9,158 bases of DNA from JBEKCP01 sp050014815 (lineage in GTDB: Bacteria > Planctomycetota > Planctomycetia > Pirellulales > Thermoguttaceae). The stretch covers positions 1-9,158 of the forward strand of contig JBEKCP010000203.1 in assembly GCA_050014815.1 (NCBI GenBank). The letters run 5' to 3'. A model generated the notes under the pieces. That model worked only from the letters and a program-made list of their open reading frames with translations, was not told the DNA's origin and did no database searches. This document shows, one piece after another, positions 1-5,158 of this stretch. Position numbers and translations under genes: made by a program. Numbering within the stretch: position 1 is the stretch's first letter; every line of letters begins with the position of its first letter.

Positions 1-2
1 CG

Positions 3-395
3 GGCCAATCCGAACCGGCGCCCCGATCGGCATGGGATGCCCCCCAACGATTGATCCTCGTCGGTACGGTGCTCCTGCTGGCCTCCGTGGCCGTGGCTAT
101 CGCCGTCTATCAATACCGGCCCAAGGCCCCCGGCCAGACCATTACCCCGGAGGTCGTCCAGCGCAATGTCGAGCAACTGTCTCCCCTGGCGAGCATCCAC
201 GTCTTCCACATCCTGGTCGACTCGGGGCTCGGCGTCGGGCCGAAAGACCCGTCGCAGCAAGAATACCAAACGGCGATGGACCGCTACCGGGGGTGGCTGG
301 GGCTCTTGGCCCTTCTGGGCATAACGGGAGCGGTACTGATCGGCATGGGGATCGCCGGGGCCGCCCGTGCGCGGTCGCGCACCACGGAGACGTAA
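3..395 (+). CDS. Small two-span membrane protein, 5' end outside the window
   Basis: I do not recognise this protein. The frame is open from the left edge without a stop, so the gene probably starts upstream; a TTG at 51 is the only start-like codon just before the first hydrophobic segment and is a poor choice. Counting from that TTG, residues 2-20 form a membrane segment (ILVGTVLLLASVAVAIAVY). A soluble stretch of about 60 residues follows, then a second membrane segment at about residues 82-106, rich in Gly, Ala and Leu. The protein ends in a short basic, Thr-rich tail after the TAA at 393-395 is reached. With basic residues after both segments the topology is ambiguous. The next gene starts 41 nt downstream on the same strand, so the two could be co-transcribed. 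There are no catalytic motifs and no function can be assigned. The start and full length cannot be known from this window. Confidence 0.6.
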   Translation, partial: GQSEPAPRSAWDAPQRLILVGTVLLLASVAVAIAVYQYRPKAPGQTITPEVVQRNVEQLSPLASIHVFHILVDSGLGVGPKDPSQQEYQTAMDRYRGWLGLLALLGITGAVLIGMGIAGAARARSRTTET

Positions 396-436
396 TCTGA
401 GATAAACCTTCCCTCATTACCACGGGAGAAACGATC

Positions 437-1000
437 ATGAGCTTACGGGTCGCTTCATGGCGGTGTTTCTTGGCAGCGGCAGGGCTGTGGGGACTGCTGG
501 GCAGTCCTTATGGCGTTCTAGCCGCTGGGGCTGATGATTCTGCGGAACCTCGTGGCCCCGCGGCCGCCCGAGAGGTCGAGCAACCCGCAAAGCCGGCCCC
601 CAGACACATGCACTCGCGACATGTCGAGCCGGCCGACCTCCTGCGGGCGGCGGCCGAGGAGTTGCAGGCGGCGGGACGGCAGCGGGAGGCCAATCGCGTC
701 CTGCGGCTCGTGGAGGACCTGGAGGCCGCGGAATCGGGCAGCCGCCCGGGCCCGACCGCACCGCGGTTGGAAAGCCGTCCGCCAGTCCCGCCCCCCGCTC
801 CGCCAATTGCCCGCAACGACGCCGAGCAACTCCGGCGCGAGATGCAGGAATTGCGACAGCAGCTCCAGGGCGAGATGCAAGACCTCCGCCGGCAGCTCCA
901 GCATGAGATGCAAGAACTTCGGCAGCAACTCCAGCACGAGATGCAAGACCTCCGCGAACAGGTCCAACGCGAGGTACACGATCGCGCGGGACACAAGTAG
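437..1000 (+). CDS. Secreted coiled-coil protein with 11-residue repeats
   Basis: This 187-residue protein is of unknown function. A GGGAGAA ribosome binding site at 424-430 fits the ATG at 437. Residues 1-30 look like a signal peptide: Arg at 4 and 9, a hydrophobic core at 11-22, and a likely cleavage site near VLAA-G at 27-31. A short helical stretch (about 64-98: HVEPADLLRAAAEELQAAG and following) resembles the small helix found in many planctomycete secreted proteins. A Pro-rich linker follows (about 103-124). Residues 135-178 are four consecutive 11-residue repeats on the theme EMQ[ED]LRxQLQx, giving a highly charged Gln-rich helix. Hendecads of this kind normally form coiled coils with a slight right-handed twist. 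The protein is probably an oligomerising periplasmic or surface protein. It is followed by a strong hairpin at 1028-1048. Being real and secreted is well supported; the role is not. Confidence 0.8.
   Translation: MSLRVASWRCFLAAAGLWGLLGSPYGVLAAGADDSAEPRGPAAAREVEQPAKPAPRHMHSRHVEPADLLRAAAEELQAAGRQREANRVLRLVEDLEAAESGSRPGPTAPRLESRPPVPPPAPPIARNDAEQLRREMQELRQQLQGEMQDLRRQLQHEMQELRQQLQHEMQDLREQVQREVHDRAGHK
839..970 (+). repeat. Four tandem 33-bp coding repeats
   Basis: Four in-frame 33-nt units start at 839, 872, 905 and 938. Each begins GAGATGCA and encodes EMQ[ED]LRxQ[LV]Qx. Units 1 and 3 encode QELRQQLQ, while units 2 and 4 encode QDLR followed by a different core, so the array may have grown by copying a 66-bp pair. 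A partial fifth unit (Glu-Val-His-Asp) follows at 971. Synonymous differences between units show the array is not freshly amplified. Confidence 0.85.
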
Positions 1001-1027
1001 TTTCTCGCCGCCGCTGGAAGCCAAGAA

Positions 1028-1056
1028 CCCCCGGATGCAATCCGGGGGCTTTGGGT
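1028..1056 (+). terminator. Hairpin terminator between convergent genes
   Basis: CCCCCGGAT (1028-1036) pairs perfectly with ATCCGGGGG (1040-1048) around a GCA triloop, and CTTTGGGT follows. It lies 28 nt after the stop of the coiled-coil gene and 46 nt beyond the stop of the minus-strand yjbQ gene. On the minus strand the stem is followed by TTCTT, so it could serve both convergent genes. The T-tracts are short, which is why confidence is moderate. Confidence 0.65.
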
Positions 1057-1091
1057 CCCAAATCCCCAAATCCCCAAATCCCCCAAATCCC
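1057..1091. repeat. Short C-run/AAAT tandem repeat, potential minus-strand G-quadruplex
   Basis: Five runs of 3, 4, 4, 5 and 3 cytosines (1057-1059, 1064-1067, 1072-1075, 1080-1084, 1089-1091) are separated each time by AAAT. The minus strand therefore has five G-runs with uniform ATTT spacers, which meets the usual G-quadruplex pattern. It sits between the terminator hairpin and the yjbQ stop codon, so it would be in the 3' end of the yjbQ transcript. Confidence 0.8.
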
Positions 1092-1093
1092 TC

Positions 1094-1537
1094 TCACAAC
1101 ACCTCGCCCTGGAGGGTGAGGACCAAGTGGCGCCGCGGCCCGCGGCGGCGGTGCTCGCACAGACAGATCCCCTGCCACATGCCCAGGCAGAGACGGCCCT
1201 CGCGGACGGGGACCACGAGCGAATTGCCCATGAGCGAGGCCTTGACGTGGCCCGGCATGTCGTCGTCGCCTTCCTCCGCGTGCCGGTAGGGGAAGCTCTG
1301 CGGGACCAGGGCGTCCAGCACGCGATCGAGGTCCACCAGTACGTCCGGATCGGCGTTTTCGTTGATCGTCAGCGAGGCCGACGTGTGCTGGAGGAACACG
1401 TGCAGCAGGCCGACCTTCACCTGGGGGATCTCCGGCAGGGCCTCCAGGATTTCAGCGGTGATCGGGTGGAAGCCCTTGGAGTGGGGGGGCAACTGGACTT
1501 CGCGTTGAAACCATCGCACGGTCGAGCCCTCGGGCAT
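1094..1537 (-). CDS. yjbQ: YjbQ/UPF0047 family protein (thiamine-phosphate-synthase-like)
   Basis: This 147-residue cytosolic protein belongs to the YjbQ/UPF0047 family (TIGR00149 type), usually about 130-140 residues. Recognisable blocks are the N-terminal GFHPIT at 22-27, the core LLHVFLQHTSASLTINENAD at about 44-63, and EEGDDDMPGHVKASLMGNS at about 88-106. The end block is WQGICLCEHR at 121-130, followed by a basic stretch and TLQGE near the C-terminus. E. coli YjbQ has been reported to have weak thiamine-phosphate synthase activity, but the physiological role of the family is unsettled. An in-frame TAA lies directly before the ATG at 1537, fixing the longest possible start; no strong ribosome binding site is visible. 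It is a single minus-strand gene between plus-strand neighbours and shares the hairpin at 1028-1048 with the convergent gene. The usual LGTWQGIYL is LGMWQGICL here, a small departure. Family assignment is very secure. Confidence 0.93.
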   Translation of the reverse strand: MPEGSTVRWFQREVQLPPHSKGFHPITAEILEALPEIPQVKVGLLHVFLQHTSASLTINENADPDVLVDLDRVLDALVPQSFPYRHAEEGDDDMPGHVKASLMGNSLVVPVREGRLCLGMWQGICLCEHRRRGPRRHLVLTLQGEVL

Positions 1538-1659
1538 TTAATAGTCTGCGCGGGCTGAAGTGCGACATTTCGCCTTCGGAAACGCATCATTACTCCCCGC
1601 GCACGGTATAGAGTCGGACGACCCTCCCAGTTTACACGGAAACGGCAGCCGGGAAAGGA

Positions 1660-1713
1660 GGTCTTGGATCTTGGGTCTTCGGTTCCAAGACCCAAGACCT
1701 AAGATCCAAGACC
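1660..1713. repeat. Imperfect inverted repeat of short words in the spacer
   Basis: The outer arms GGTCTTGGATC (1660-1670) and GATCCAAGACC (1703-1713) are perfectly complementary. The inner arms TTGGGTCTT (1671-1679) and AAGACCCAA (1687-1695) pair around a 7-nt loop, and 7 nt (1696-1702) bulge on the right side. The whole is built from a few words (CCAAGACC, AAGATCC). It lies in the 1538-1793 spacer between the divergent yjbQ gene and the small Cys-rich gene. I see no gene in the rest of that spacer. Confidence 0.8.
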
Positions 1714-1757
1714 TCGCTGGGACGACTCCAAACCCAATATCGCTGCTACAGTCCCGT

Positions 1758-1786
1758 TTGGCTTGGAAGGAGCCGCGCGGTACAAT
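1758..1786 (+). promoter_or_regulatory. Sigma70-like promoter of the Cys-rich gene
   Basis: TTGGCT (1758-1763) and TACAAT (1781-1786) are separated by exactly 17 nt. The expected start of transcription is about 1793, immediately before the ATG at 1794, so the message would be leaderless or nearly so. A GGAAGGAG sequence at 1765-1772 lies inside the promoter spacer, 21 nt from the ATG, too far to act as its ribosome binding site. Confidence 0.45.
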
Positions 1787-1793
1787 ACCCATT

Positions 1794-2030
1794 ATGCCCT
1801 GCAAACATCTTCACGAACTGTACGAGATCTGTCAGACGCACAATCTGAAGCTCAGCAGTACGGACCTGATCCGGATCGTCTGCCCCACGTGTGGGGTAGA
1901 GGACGTGTGTCCCTCGGTGCTCTGCGAGGAATACGAGTCGCGGCATGTTCAGCAGGCCCCGGCAAATTCCTCGAAGGACGCGGGTGCGCAAGGCGGGGCG
2001 GGGGGGGCCCCGGGACGGCCAGGGTCGTAG
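1794..2030 (+). CDS. Small Cys-rich, zinc-ribbon-like protein
   Basis: This 78-residue protein starts with MPCKHLHELYEICQTHNLKL. I do not recognise a named family. Residues 1-50 are compact and look conserved-type: Cys3, His5, His7, Cys13, then CPTCG at about 30-34 and further cysteines at about 39 and 44. This pattern suggests a small zinc-binding knuckle, although the spacing is not a textbook zinc ribbon. Residues 51-78 are low-complexity, rich in Ala, Gly and Pro, encoded by very G-rich DNA including a run of eight G at 2000-2007. The frame is open much further upstream (to 1560), but that part would translate the spacer inverted repeat, so the ATG at 1794 beside a good promoter is preferred. 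The PSP1/RicT-like gene follows on the same strand but has its own promoter-like site. Function could be nucleic-acid or protein binding, but this is inference only. Confidence 0.65.
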   Translation: MPCKHLHELYEICQTHNLKLSSTDLIRIVCPTCGVEDVCPSVLCEEYESRHVQQAPANSSKDAGAQGGAGGAPGRPGS

Positions 2031-2048
2031 GATCTACCCTGCGGGACT

Positions 2049-2077
2049 TTGCGGGCTCCCGGGCGGGGCGATATACT
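2049..2077 (+). promoter_or_regulatory. Sigma70-like promoter of the PSP1 gene
   Basis: TTGCGG (2049-2054) and TATACT (2072-2077) are separated by 17 nt. The -10 box is a 5-of-6 match to TATAAT, while the -35 box is weak. Transcription would begin near 2084, giving a leader of about 34 nt before the ATG at 2118. It would drive the PSP1 gene and the Minf_1886-family gene behind it. Confidence 0.45.
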
Positions 2078-2117
2078 GAAGCGTTTGGCGATTTCATTCC
2101 TTCAGGGCACCCCGCTC

Positions 2118-2846
2118 ATGCCCACCTATGTGGTTCGTTACGGCATCATGCGATTCCTGGGGGTGTTCTCGGCCCAGGGGAATACCGTCTACCGCCGGGG
2201 TGAATGGGTCATCGCGCGGACCGATCGCGGCCTGGAAGACGGCGAGGTGCTCTGCGAAGGGACCCAGCCCGCGGTGGCGTGCCTGAAAGACCCCTTCGAG
2301 GGGCAGATCCTCCGAGAAATGACGCCGGAGGACCGCCGGGAGTTGGGCCGCCTCCGCGAGCAGGCCAACCGCGAGCTTGGCGTTTGCCAGGAGTACGTCG
2401 CCCGGCTGGGCCTGCCCATGCAATTGGTGGAGGTCGAGCATATTTTCGGGGGGGAGCGGATCGTCGTCTACTACCTGGCGGAGAACCGGGTCGATTTCCG
2501 CGAGTTGGTCAAGCTGTTGGCCGGCGAGTTCCAAACCCGCATTGAAATGCGGCAGATCGGCGTCCGCGACGAGGCGAAGCTCCTGGCCGACTACGGCGAT
2601 TGCGGCGTGCCGGTCTGCTGCAATACGCACCTGGTCGAGATGCCGCCCGTCTCGATGAAGATGGCCAAGCTTCAGAAGGCGACGTTGGACCCGACGAAGA
2701 TATCGGGGCGTTGCGGGAGGTTGAAGTGCTGCCTCCGGTACGAATACGAGATGTATGAGCGGCGAGAGCTGCCGCAATTGCCGTCGGAAGGCGGCCCTTC
2801 CGAACGAACGGCCCCCGCCGAGGAGATTCGACCGTTGGCCCCGTAA
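2118..2846 (+). CDS. PSP1 domain protein, RicT/YaaT-like
   Basis: This 242-residue cytosolic protein has the PSP1 C-terminal domain. The ATG at 2118 is chosen because the protein begins MPTYVVRYGIMRFLGVF, matching the usual compact N-terminus; a start further upstream would overlap the promoter. Residues 37-46 (DRGLEDGEVL) mark the N-terminal barrel. A helix at about 68-98 follows. The hallmark DFRELVKLLAGEF at about 126-138, RIEMRQIGVRDEAKLL at 141-156, CGVPVCC at 162-168 and the PTKISGRCGRLKCCLRYE region at about 192-209 complete the domain. The six cysteines 162, 167, 168, 199, 204 and 205 are those that, in B. subtilis RicT, are linked to Fe-S cluster binding in the RicA-RicF-RicT complex, which assists RNase Y-dependent mRNA maturation. 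RicA and RicF partners are not in this window, so the role here may differ. It is followed after 15 nt by the Minf_1886-family gene, suggesting one transcript. Confidence 0.93.
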   Translation: MPTYVVRYGIMRFLGVFSAQGNTVYRRGEWVIARTDRGLEDGEVLCEGTQPAVACLKDPFEGQILREMTPEDRRELGRLREQANRELGVCQEYVARLGLPMQLVEVEHIFGGERIVVYYLAENRVDFRELVKLLAGEFQTRIEMRQIGVRDEAKLLADYGDCGVPVCCNTHLVEMPPVSMKMAKLQKATLDPTKISGRCGRLKCCLRYEYEMYERRELPQLPSEGGPSERTAPAEEIRPLAP

Positions 2847-2861
2847 GCCCGGCACGCACGC

Positions 2862-3341
2862 ATGCTCGACCCCGCGATTGTGCAACTCCTGGAAGACGAC
2901 CGCCGCTACCCGTTGGAGGCCTATATCTTCGTCTTTGAATCGCTCCACTATGCACAGAATGTGCTGGGCATGGGGGCGGACCGGCCCAGCGAGCCTCGGC
3001 CGCACCCCGGCGCGAGCGAGGAGGGCGAGGAGACCGAGGAGGGCGAGGAATTCAAGATCAGCGAAATGGGCGAGGAGAGCGGGCCCCAACACCATGTCAC
3101 CGGCCAGGAGTTGTGCGAAGCCATCCGCCGCTACGCCCTGGAGCAGTACGGCTACATGGCCAAGCTGGTGCTGAATAACTGGGGGATCCGCGCTACGGGC
3201 GATTTCGGCGAAATCGTCTTCAATCTGATCCGCATCGGACGGATGCGGAAGACGCCCGGCGACCGCCGCGAGGACTTCGACGACGTTTACGATTTCGAGA
3301 CCGCGCTTTGCCAGGAGTTCCGGATCTCGATGCCCCGGTAA
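2862..3341 (+). CDS. Minf_1886 family protein (Verruco/Plancto-restricted, unknown function)
   Basis: This 159-residue cytosolic protein matches the family known as Minf_1886 or 'Verruc_Plancto-restricted protein' (TIGR04138), whose function is unknown. Diagnostic parts are the N-terminal YPLEAYIFVFESLHYAQ at about 16-32, the helix-rich HHVTGQELCEAIRRYALEQY at about 77-96, then the MAKLVLNNWGIRATGDFGEI region (99-118) and the VFNLIRIGRMRKT region after it. The C-terminal DFDDVYDFETALCQEF occupies about 138-153. Between the two halves lies an acidic linker at about 50-73, rich in Glu and Gly, probably disordered and variable. The ATG at 2862 is only 15 nt after the PSP1 stop and has no clear ribosome binding site, consistent with translation coupled to the upstream gene. 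The gene is the best phylogenetic marker in the window. Linkage to a RicT-like gene may hint at a role in RNA metabolism, but that is inference. Confidence 0.88.
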   Translation: MLDPAIVQLLEDDRRYPLEAYIFVFESLHYAQNVLGMGADRPSEPRPHPGASEEGEETEEGEEFKISEMGEESGPQHHVTGQELCEAIRRYALEQYGYMAKLVLNNWGIRATGDFGEIVFNLIRIGRMRKTPGDRREDFDDVYDFETALCQEFRISMPR

Positions 3342-3370
3342 GGCCCGGCCGAAAACAAAACCTCCGGATT

Positions 3371-3416
3371 CGGCCACGGATGGAACACGGATCGAACACG
3401 GATTCATCCGTGGCCG
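3371..3416. repeat. Inverted repeat containing ACACGGAT words
   Basis: CGGCCACGGAT (3371-3381) and ATCCGTGGCCG (3406-3416) are a perfect 11-bp inverted repeat. The 24-nt loop contains two copies of GAACACGGAT (3383-3392 and 3394-3403), sharing the ACGGAT word with the arms. It starts 29 nt after the Minf_1886-family stop and ends 19 nt before the small ORF. It could act as a processing or termination stem for the upstream pair, but it has no T-tract. Confidence 0.8.
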
Positions 3417-3435
3417 CCTCTTCCGCGGAGTTGTT

Positions 3436-3546
3436 ATGAAGGGAAAAGCAACCGCTCGCTCCGCCGTCCACCGCTGGCTGCTGGCGATTGCCGTTGCCCT
3501 GGAGGCGGCCTGGATCGCTTTCCTGACCGCGCTGGCGCTGAGGTGA
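3436..3546 (+). CDS. 36-residue single-span membrane protein
   Basis: This short gene has a GGAG ribosome binding site at 3427-3430, 5 nt before an ATG, and ends with TGA at 3544-3546. The basic N-terminus (Lys2, Lys4, Arg8, His12, Arg14) precedes a 20-residue hydrophobic helix at about 14-34, with Trp14 and Trp26 and one Glu at 23 within the helix, and a final Arg. The predicted orientation is N-terminus inside. A well-formed terminator begins 23 nt after the stop, which supports a real transcription unit. The tiny size, good ribosome binding site and membrane pattern resemble the small hydrophobic proteins common in planctomycete genomes, but I recognise no family and cannot assign a role. 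A chance ORF is the main alternative. Confidence 0.55.
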   Translation: MKGKATARSAVHRWLLAIAVALEAAWIAFLTALALR

Positions 3547-3569
3547 AACTACCTCCGCGACGCGGGCAC

Positions 3570-3595
3570 CCCCGCGACGCAGTCGCGGGGCTTTT
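3570..3595 (+). terminator. Rho-independent terminator
   Basis: CCCCGCGAC (3570-3578) pairs perfectly with GTCGCGGGG (3582-3590) around a GCA triloop, followed by CTTTT (3591-3595). It ends the plus-strand small membrane protein unit. The stop of the convergent minus-strand operon lies at 3611, so it also separates the two. On the minus strand the stem is not followed by a T-tract. Confidence 0.8.
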
Positions 3596-3610
3596 GGCCG
3601 CCTTCTGACA

Positions 3611-5158
3611 TTACTCCCGACGGTCGTTCTTGTCGATGATGTCCTGGAGGATGAAGGGCTTAGGGAACGTCTCGTCCAACTGCTTCAAGAGCTTGCGATA
3701 GTCGCGGATCGACTGCATCAGGTCGTAGCCGGTGTTGCTGTCTTCCTTGAAGGTCGGGTAGCGGTCCAATACGGTCCGCCAGGTCTTGAATCCCCGCTCG
3801 TAGGCGGCGCGTGCCGTGAGCAGGTCGGCGCGGTGGAATGCCTGGTCGGCCTCGTAGATAGCCTTGCGGGCGGCGATGGTCTCCGGGTCCTGCTCGACCT
3901 CGGCCCGGAGCCGCCAATAGTCGAAGTTGACCTTGGACCGTTCGCGGCGGACGTAGTCGGCCATTTCCGTGGCGTGACTGGCCTCGTCGGCGAGCTTGAG
4001 GGCTTCGCGGCGGGCGGGGCCGGTGACGCGGCGGGCGATCTCCTCGTTGCTCACAGCCAGCCGCGGCCCGGCGTCGGCGGCAAGGCGGGCCTGCTCGGGG
4101 GTGCGTTTCTCCGGCGGGGCGTCGCAGGCCGCCTTCTCGGCGTCCGTGAGCTTCGCACGCTTCTCCGCAGCGAGCTTGTCGCGCACGCCGGGCGCCAGTT
4201 TGTCCAGCTCCGCGGCAGCCCGGCGGGCCGCCTGCTCGTGCATCTCCTGGTCGTTCAGCCGGATGTTGACGTCCCAACTGGTGGGGATTTCCCGGCGGCC
4301 GTAGTCGTACCAGTCGTCGGCGGCCTGCTTCCAGGCCCGCGCGGCCACGCCGCCGAAGTCCCCGTCCTTCTCCACGGCCTCGCCGTAGTAGAACTGGGCC
4401 ATGGGGGCGTTGGAATAGAAGATCACGTCGGACAGTCCGCGGATGGGATGTTCGTCGTCCACGCGGTCTTCGGCCTCGCGGAACCACGCTTTGCCGACCA
4501 GCCAGTTGTCGCCGAGGCCGCGCATCGCCGGGGGCAGCGAGCTGCGGTACAGGTCGTCTTCCTTGAAGAGTTTCCGGTAGAGGGCGGCTTCGTCCGCCCG
4601 GCCGATCTTCTGCGAGGTGAACCAGCCGAGGTCCCAGACCAGCCGGGGCTCGTGCTCGTTGTATTGGGCCCCCCGCTGCATGAACTTGATCCCCTCCATG
4701 ACCCAGTAGTACTTGTCGTGGTAGTCGTCGAAGGCGACGGAGACGTTGTAGGAGAGGTTCCATGCCTGGAATCGCCACACGCCGATCGAATGGGGCTCGA
4801 GTTTGCTGATCTGCTCCAGCGCGGCGCGGAGGTTGGTCCAGTCCTTCTTCATCTTGTACCTTTCGGCTTTCGACCACAGCAACGTGGTGGCCACCCCGCG
4901 CATGCCGAGAGCGGCCAGGCGGATGGTCTCGATCGCAGGGTCGATCTCGCCGATGTCGACCTGGGTGAGCTTGTAGTCCTTGCGGAGCCGGGCGAGCACC
5001 CCGCCGGCGCGCCCCCGCTCCCCCTTGGGGTCGACGGCCCGAGTCGCCGGGTGGCTCAGCCAGTACAGCGGCATCAACAGCAGTCCCATGGCCGCCACGT
5101 AGACCACTTTTCTGACGAAGGAGCGGTCGCGGGCACTCTTGGGGATTGCGGGGTTCAT
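3611..5158 (-). CDS. Membrane-anchored TPR-like protein, partner of the ABC exporter
   Basis: This 515-residue protein has an N-terminal signal anchor: a basic start (residues 7-17) then a membrane helix at about 18-35. By the positive-inside rule the remainder lies outside the cytoplasm. Residues 74-205 are helical with TPR-like spacing: an IRLAALGMRGVATTLLWSKA helix (79-98), then VWRFQAWNLSYNVSVAFDDY (127-146) and LVWDLGWFTSQKIGRADEA (173-191). A charged Ala-, Lys- and Glu-rich helical region spans about 300-440. A last repeat-like helix pair follows (AFHRADLLTARAAYERGFKT at 440-459) with LDRYPTF after it. The start is fixed by an ATGA overlap with the permease stop (ATG 5158-5156, TGA 5157-5155), implying coupled translation and a shared complex. 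I infer that it docks on the permease's extracytoplasmic insert or handles the exported substrate. No catalytic motif is visible and no named family is claimed; the longer open frame upstream of the ATG overlaps the permease and is discarded. Confidence 0.85.
   Translation of the reverse strand: MNPAIPKSARDRSFVRKVVYVAAMGLLLMPLYWLSHPATRAVDPKGERGRAGGVLARLRKDYKLTQVDIGEIDPAIETIRLAALGMRGVATTLLWSKAERYKMKKDWTNLRAALEQISKLEPHSIGVWRFQAWNLSYNVSVAFDDYHDKYYWVMEGIKFMQRGAQYNEHEPRLVWDLGWFTSQKIGRADEAALYRKLFKEDDLYRSSLPPAMRGLGDNWLVGKAWFREAEDRVDDEHPIRGLSDVIFYSNAPMAQFYYGEAVEKDGDFGGVAARAWKQAADDWYDYGRREIPTSWDVNIRLNDQEMHEQAARRAAAELDKLAPGVRDKLAAEKRAKLTDAEKAACDAPPEKRTPEQARLAADAGPRLAVSNEEIARRVTGPARREALKLADEASHATEMADYVRRERSKVNFDYWRLRAEVEQDPETIAARKAIYEADQAFHRADLLTARAAYERGFKTWRTVLDRYPTFKEDSNTGYDLMQSIRDYRKLLKQLDETFPKPFILQDIIDKNDRRE

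Noticed and set aside
1057..1091. CRISPR array
   Set aside because: Units are 8-9 nt with no spacers and no cas genes nearby.
1560..1793. Longer start for the small Cys-rich protein
   Set aside because: The extra residues would be the translated spacer inverted repeat and a promoter-like site.
2020..2040. Terminator hairpin after the Cys-rich gene (GTAG/CTAC with AGGG/CCCT)
   Set aside because: The stem is short and bulged and no T-tract follows.
2094..3407. Long open frame on the minus strand opposite the PSP1 and Minf_1886 genes
   Set aside because: It spans two recognised plus-strand genes and has no family match that I can see.
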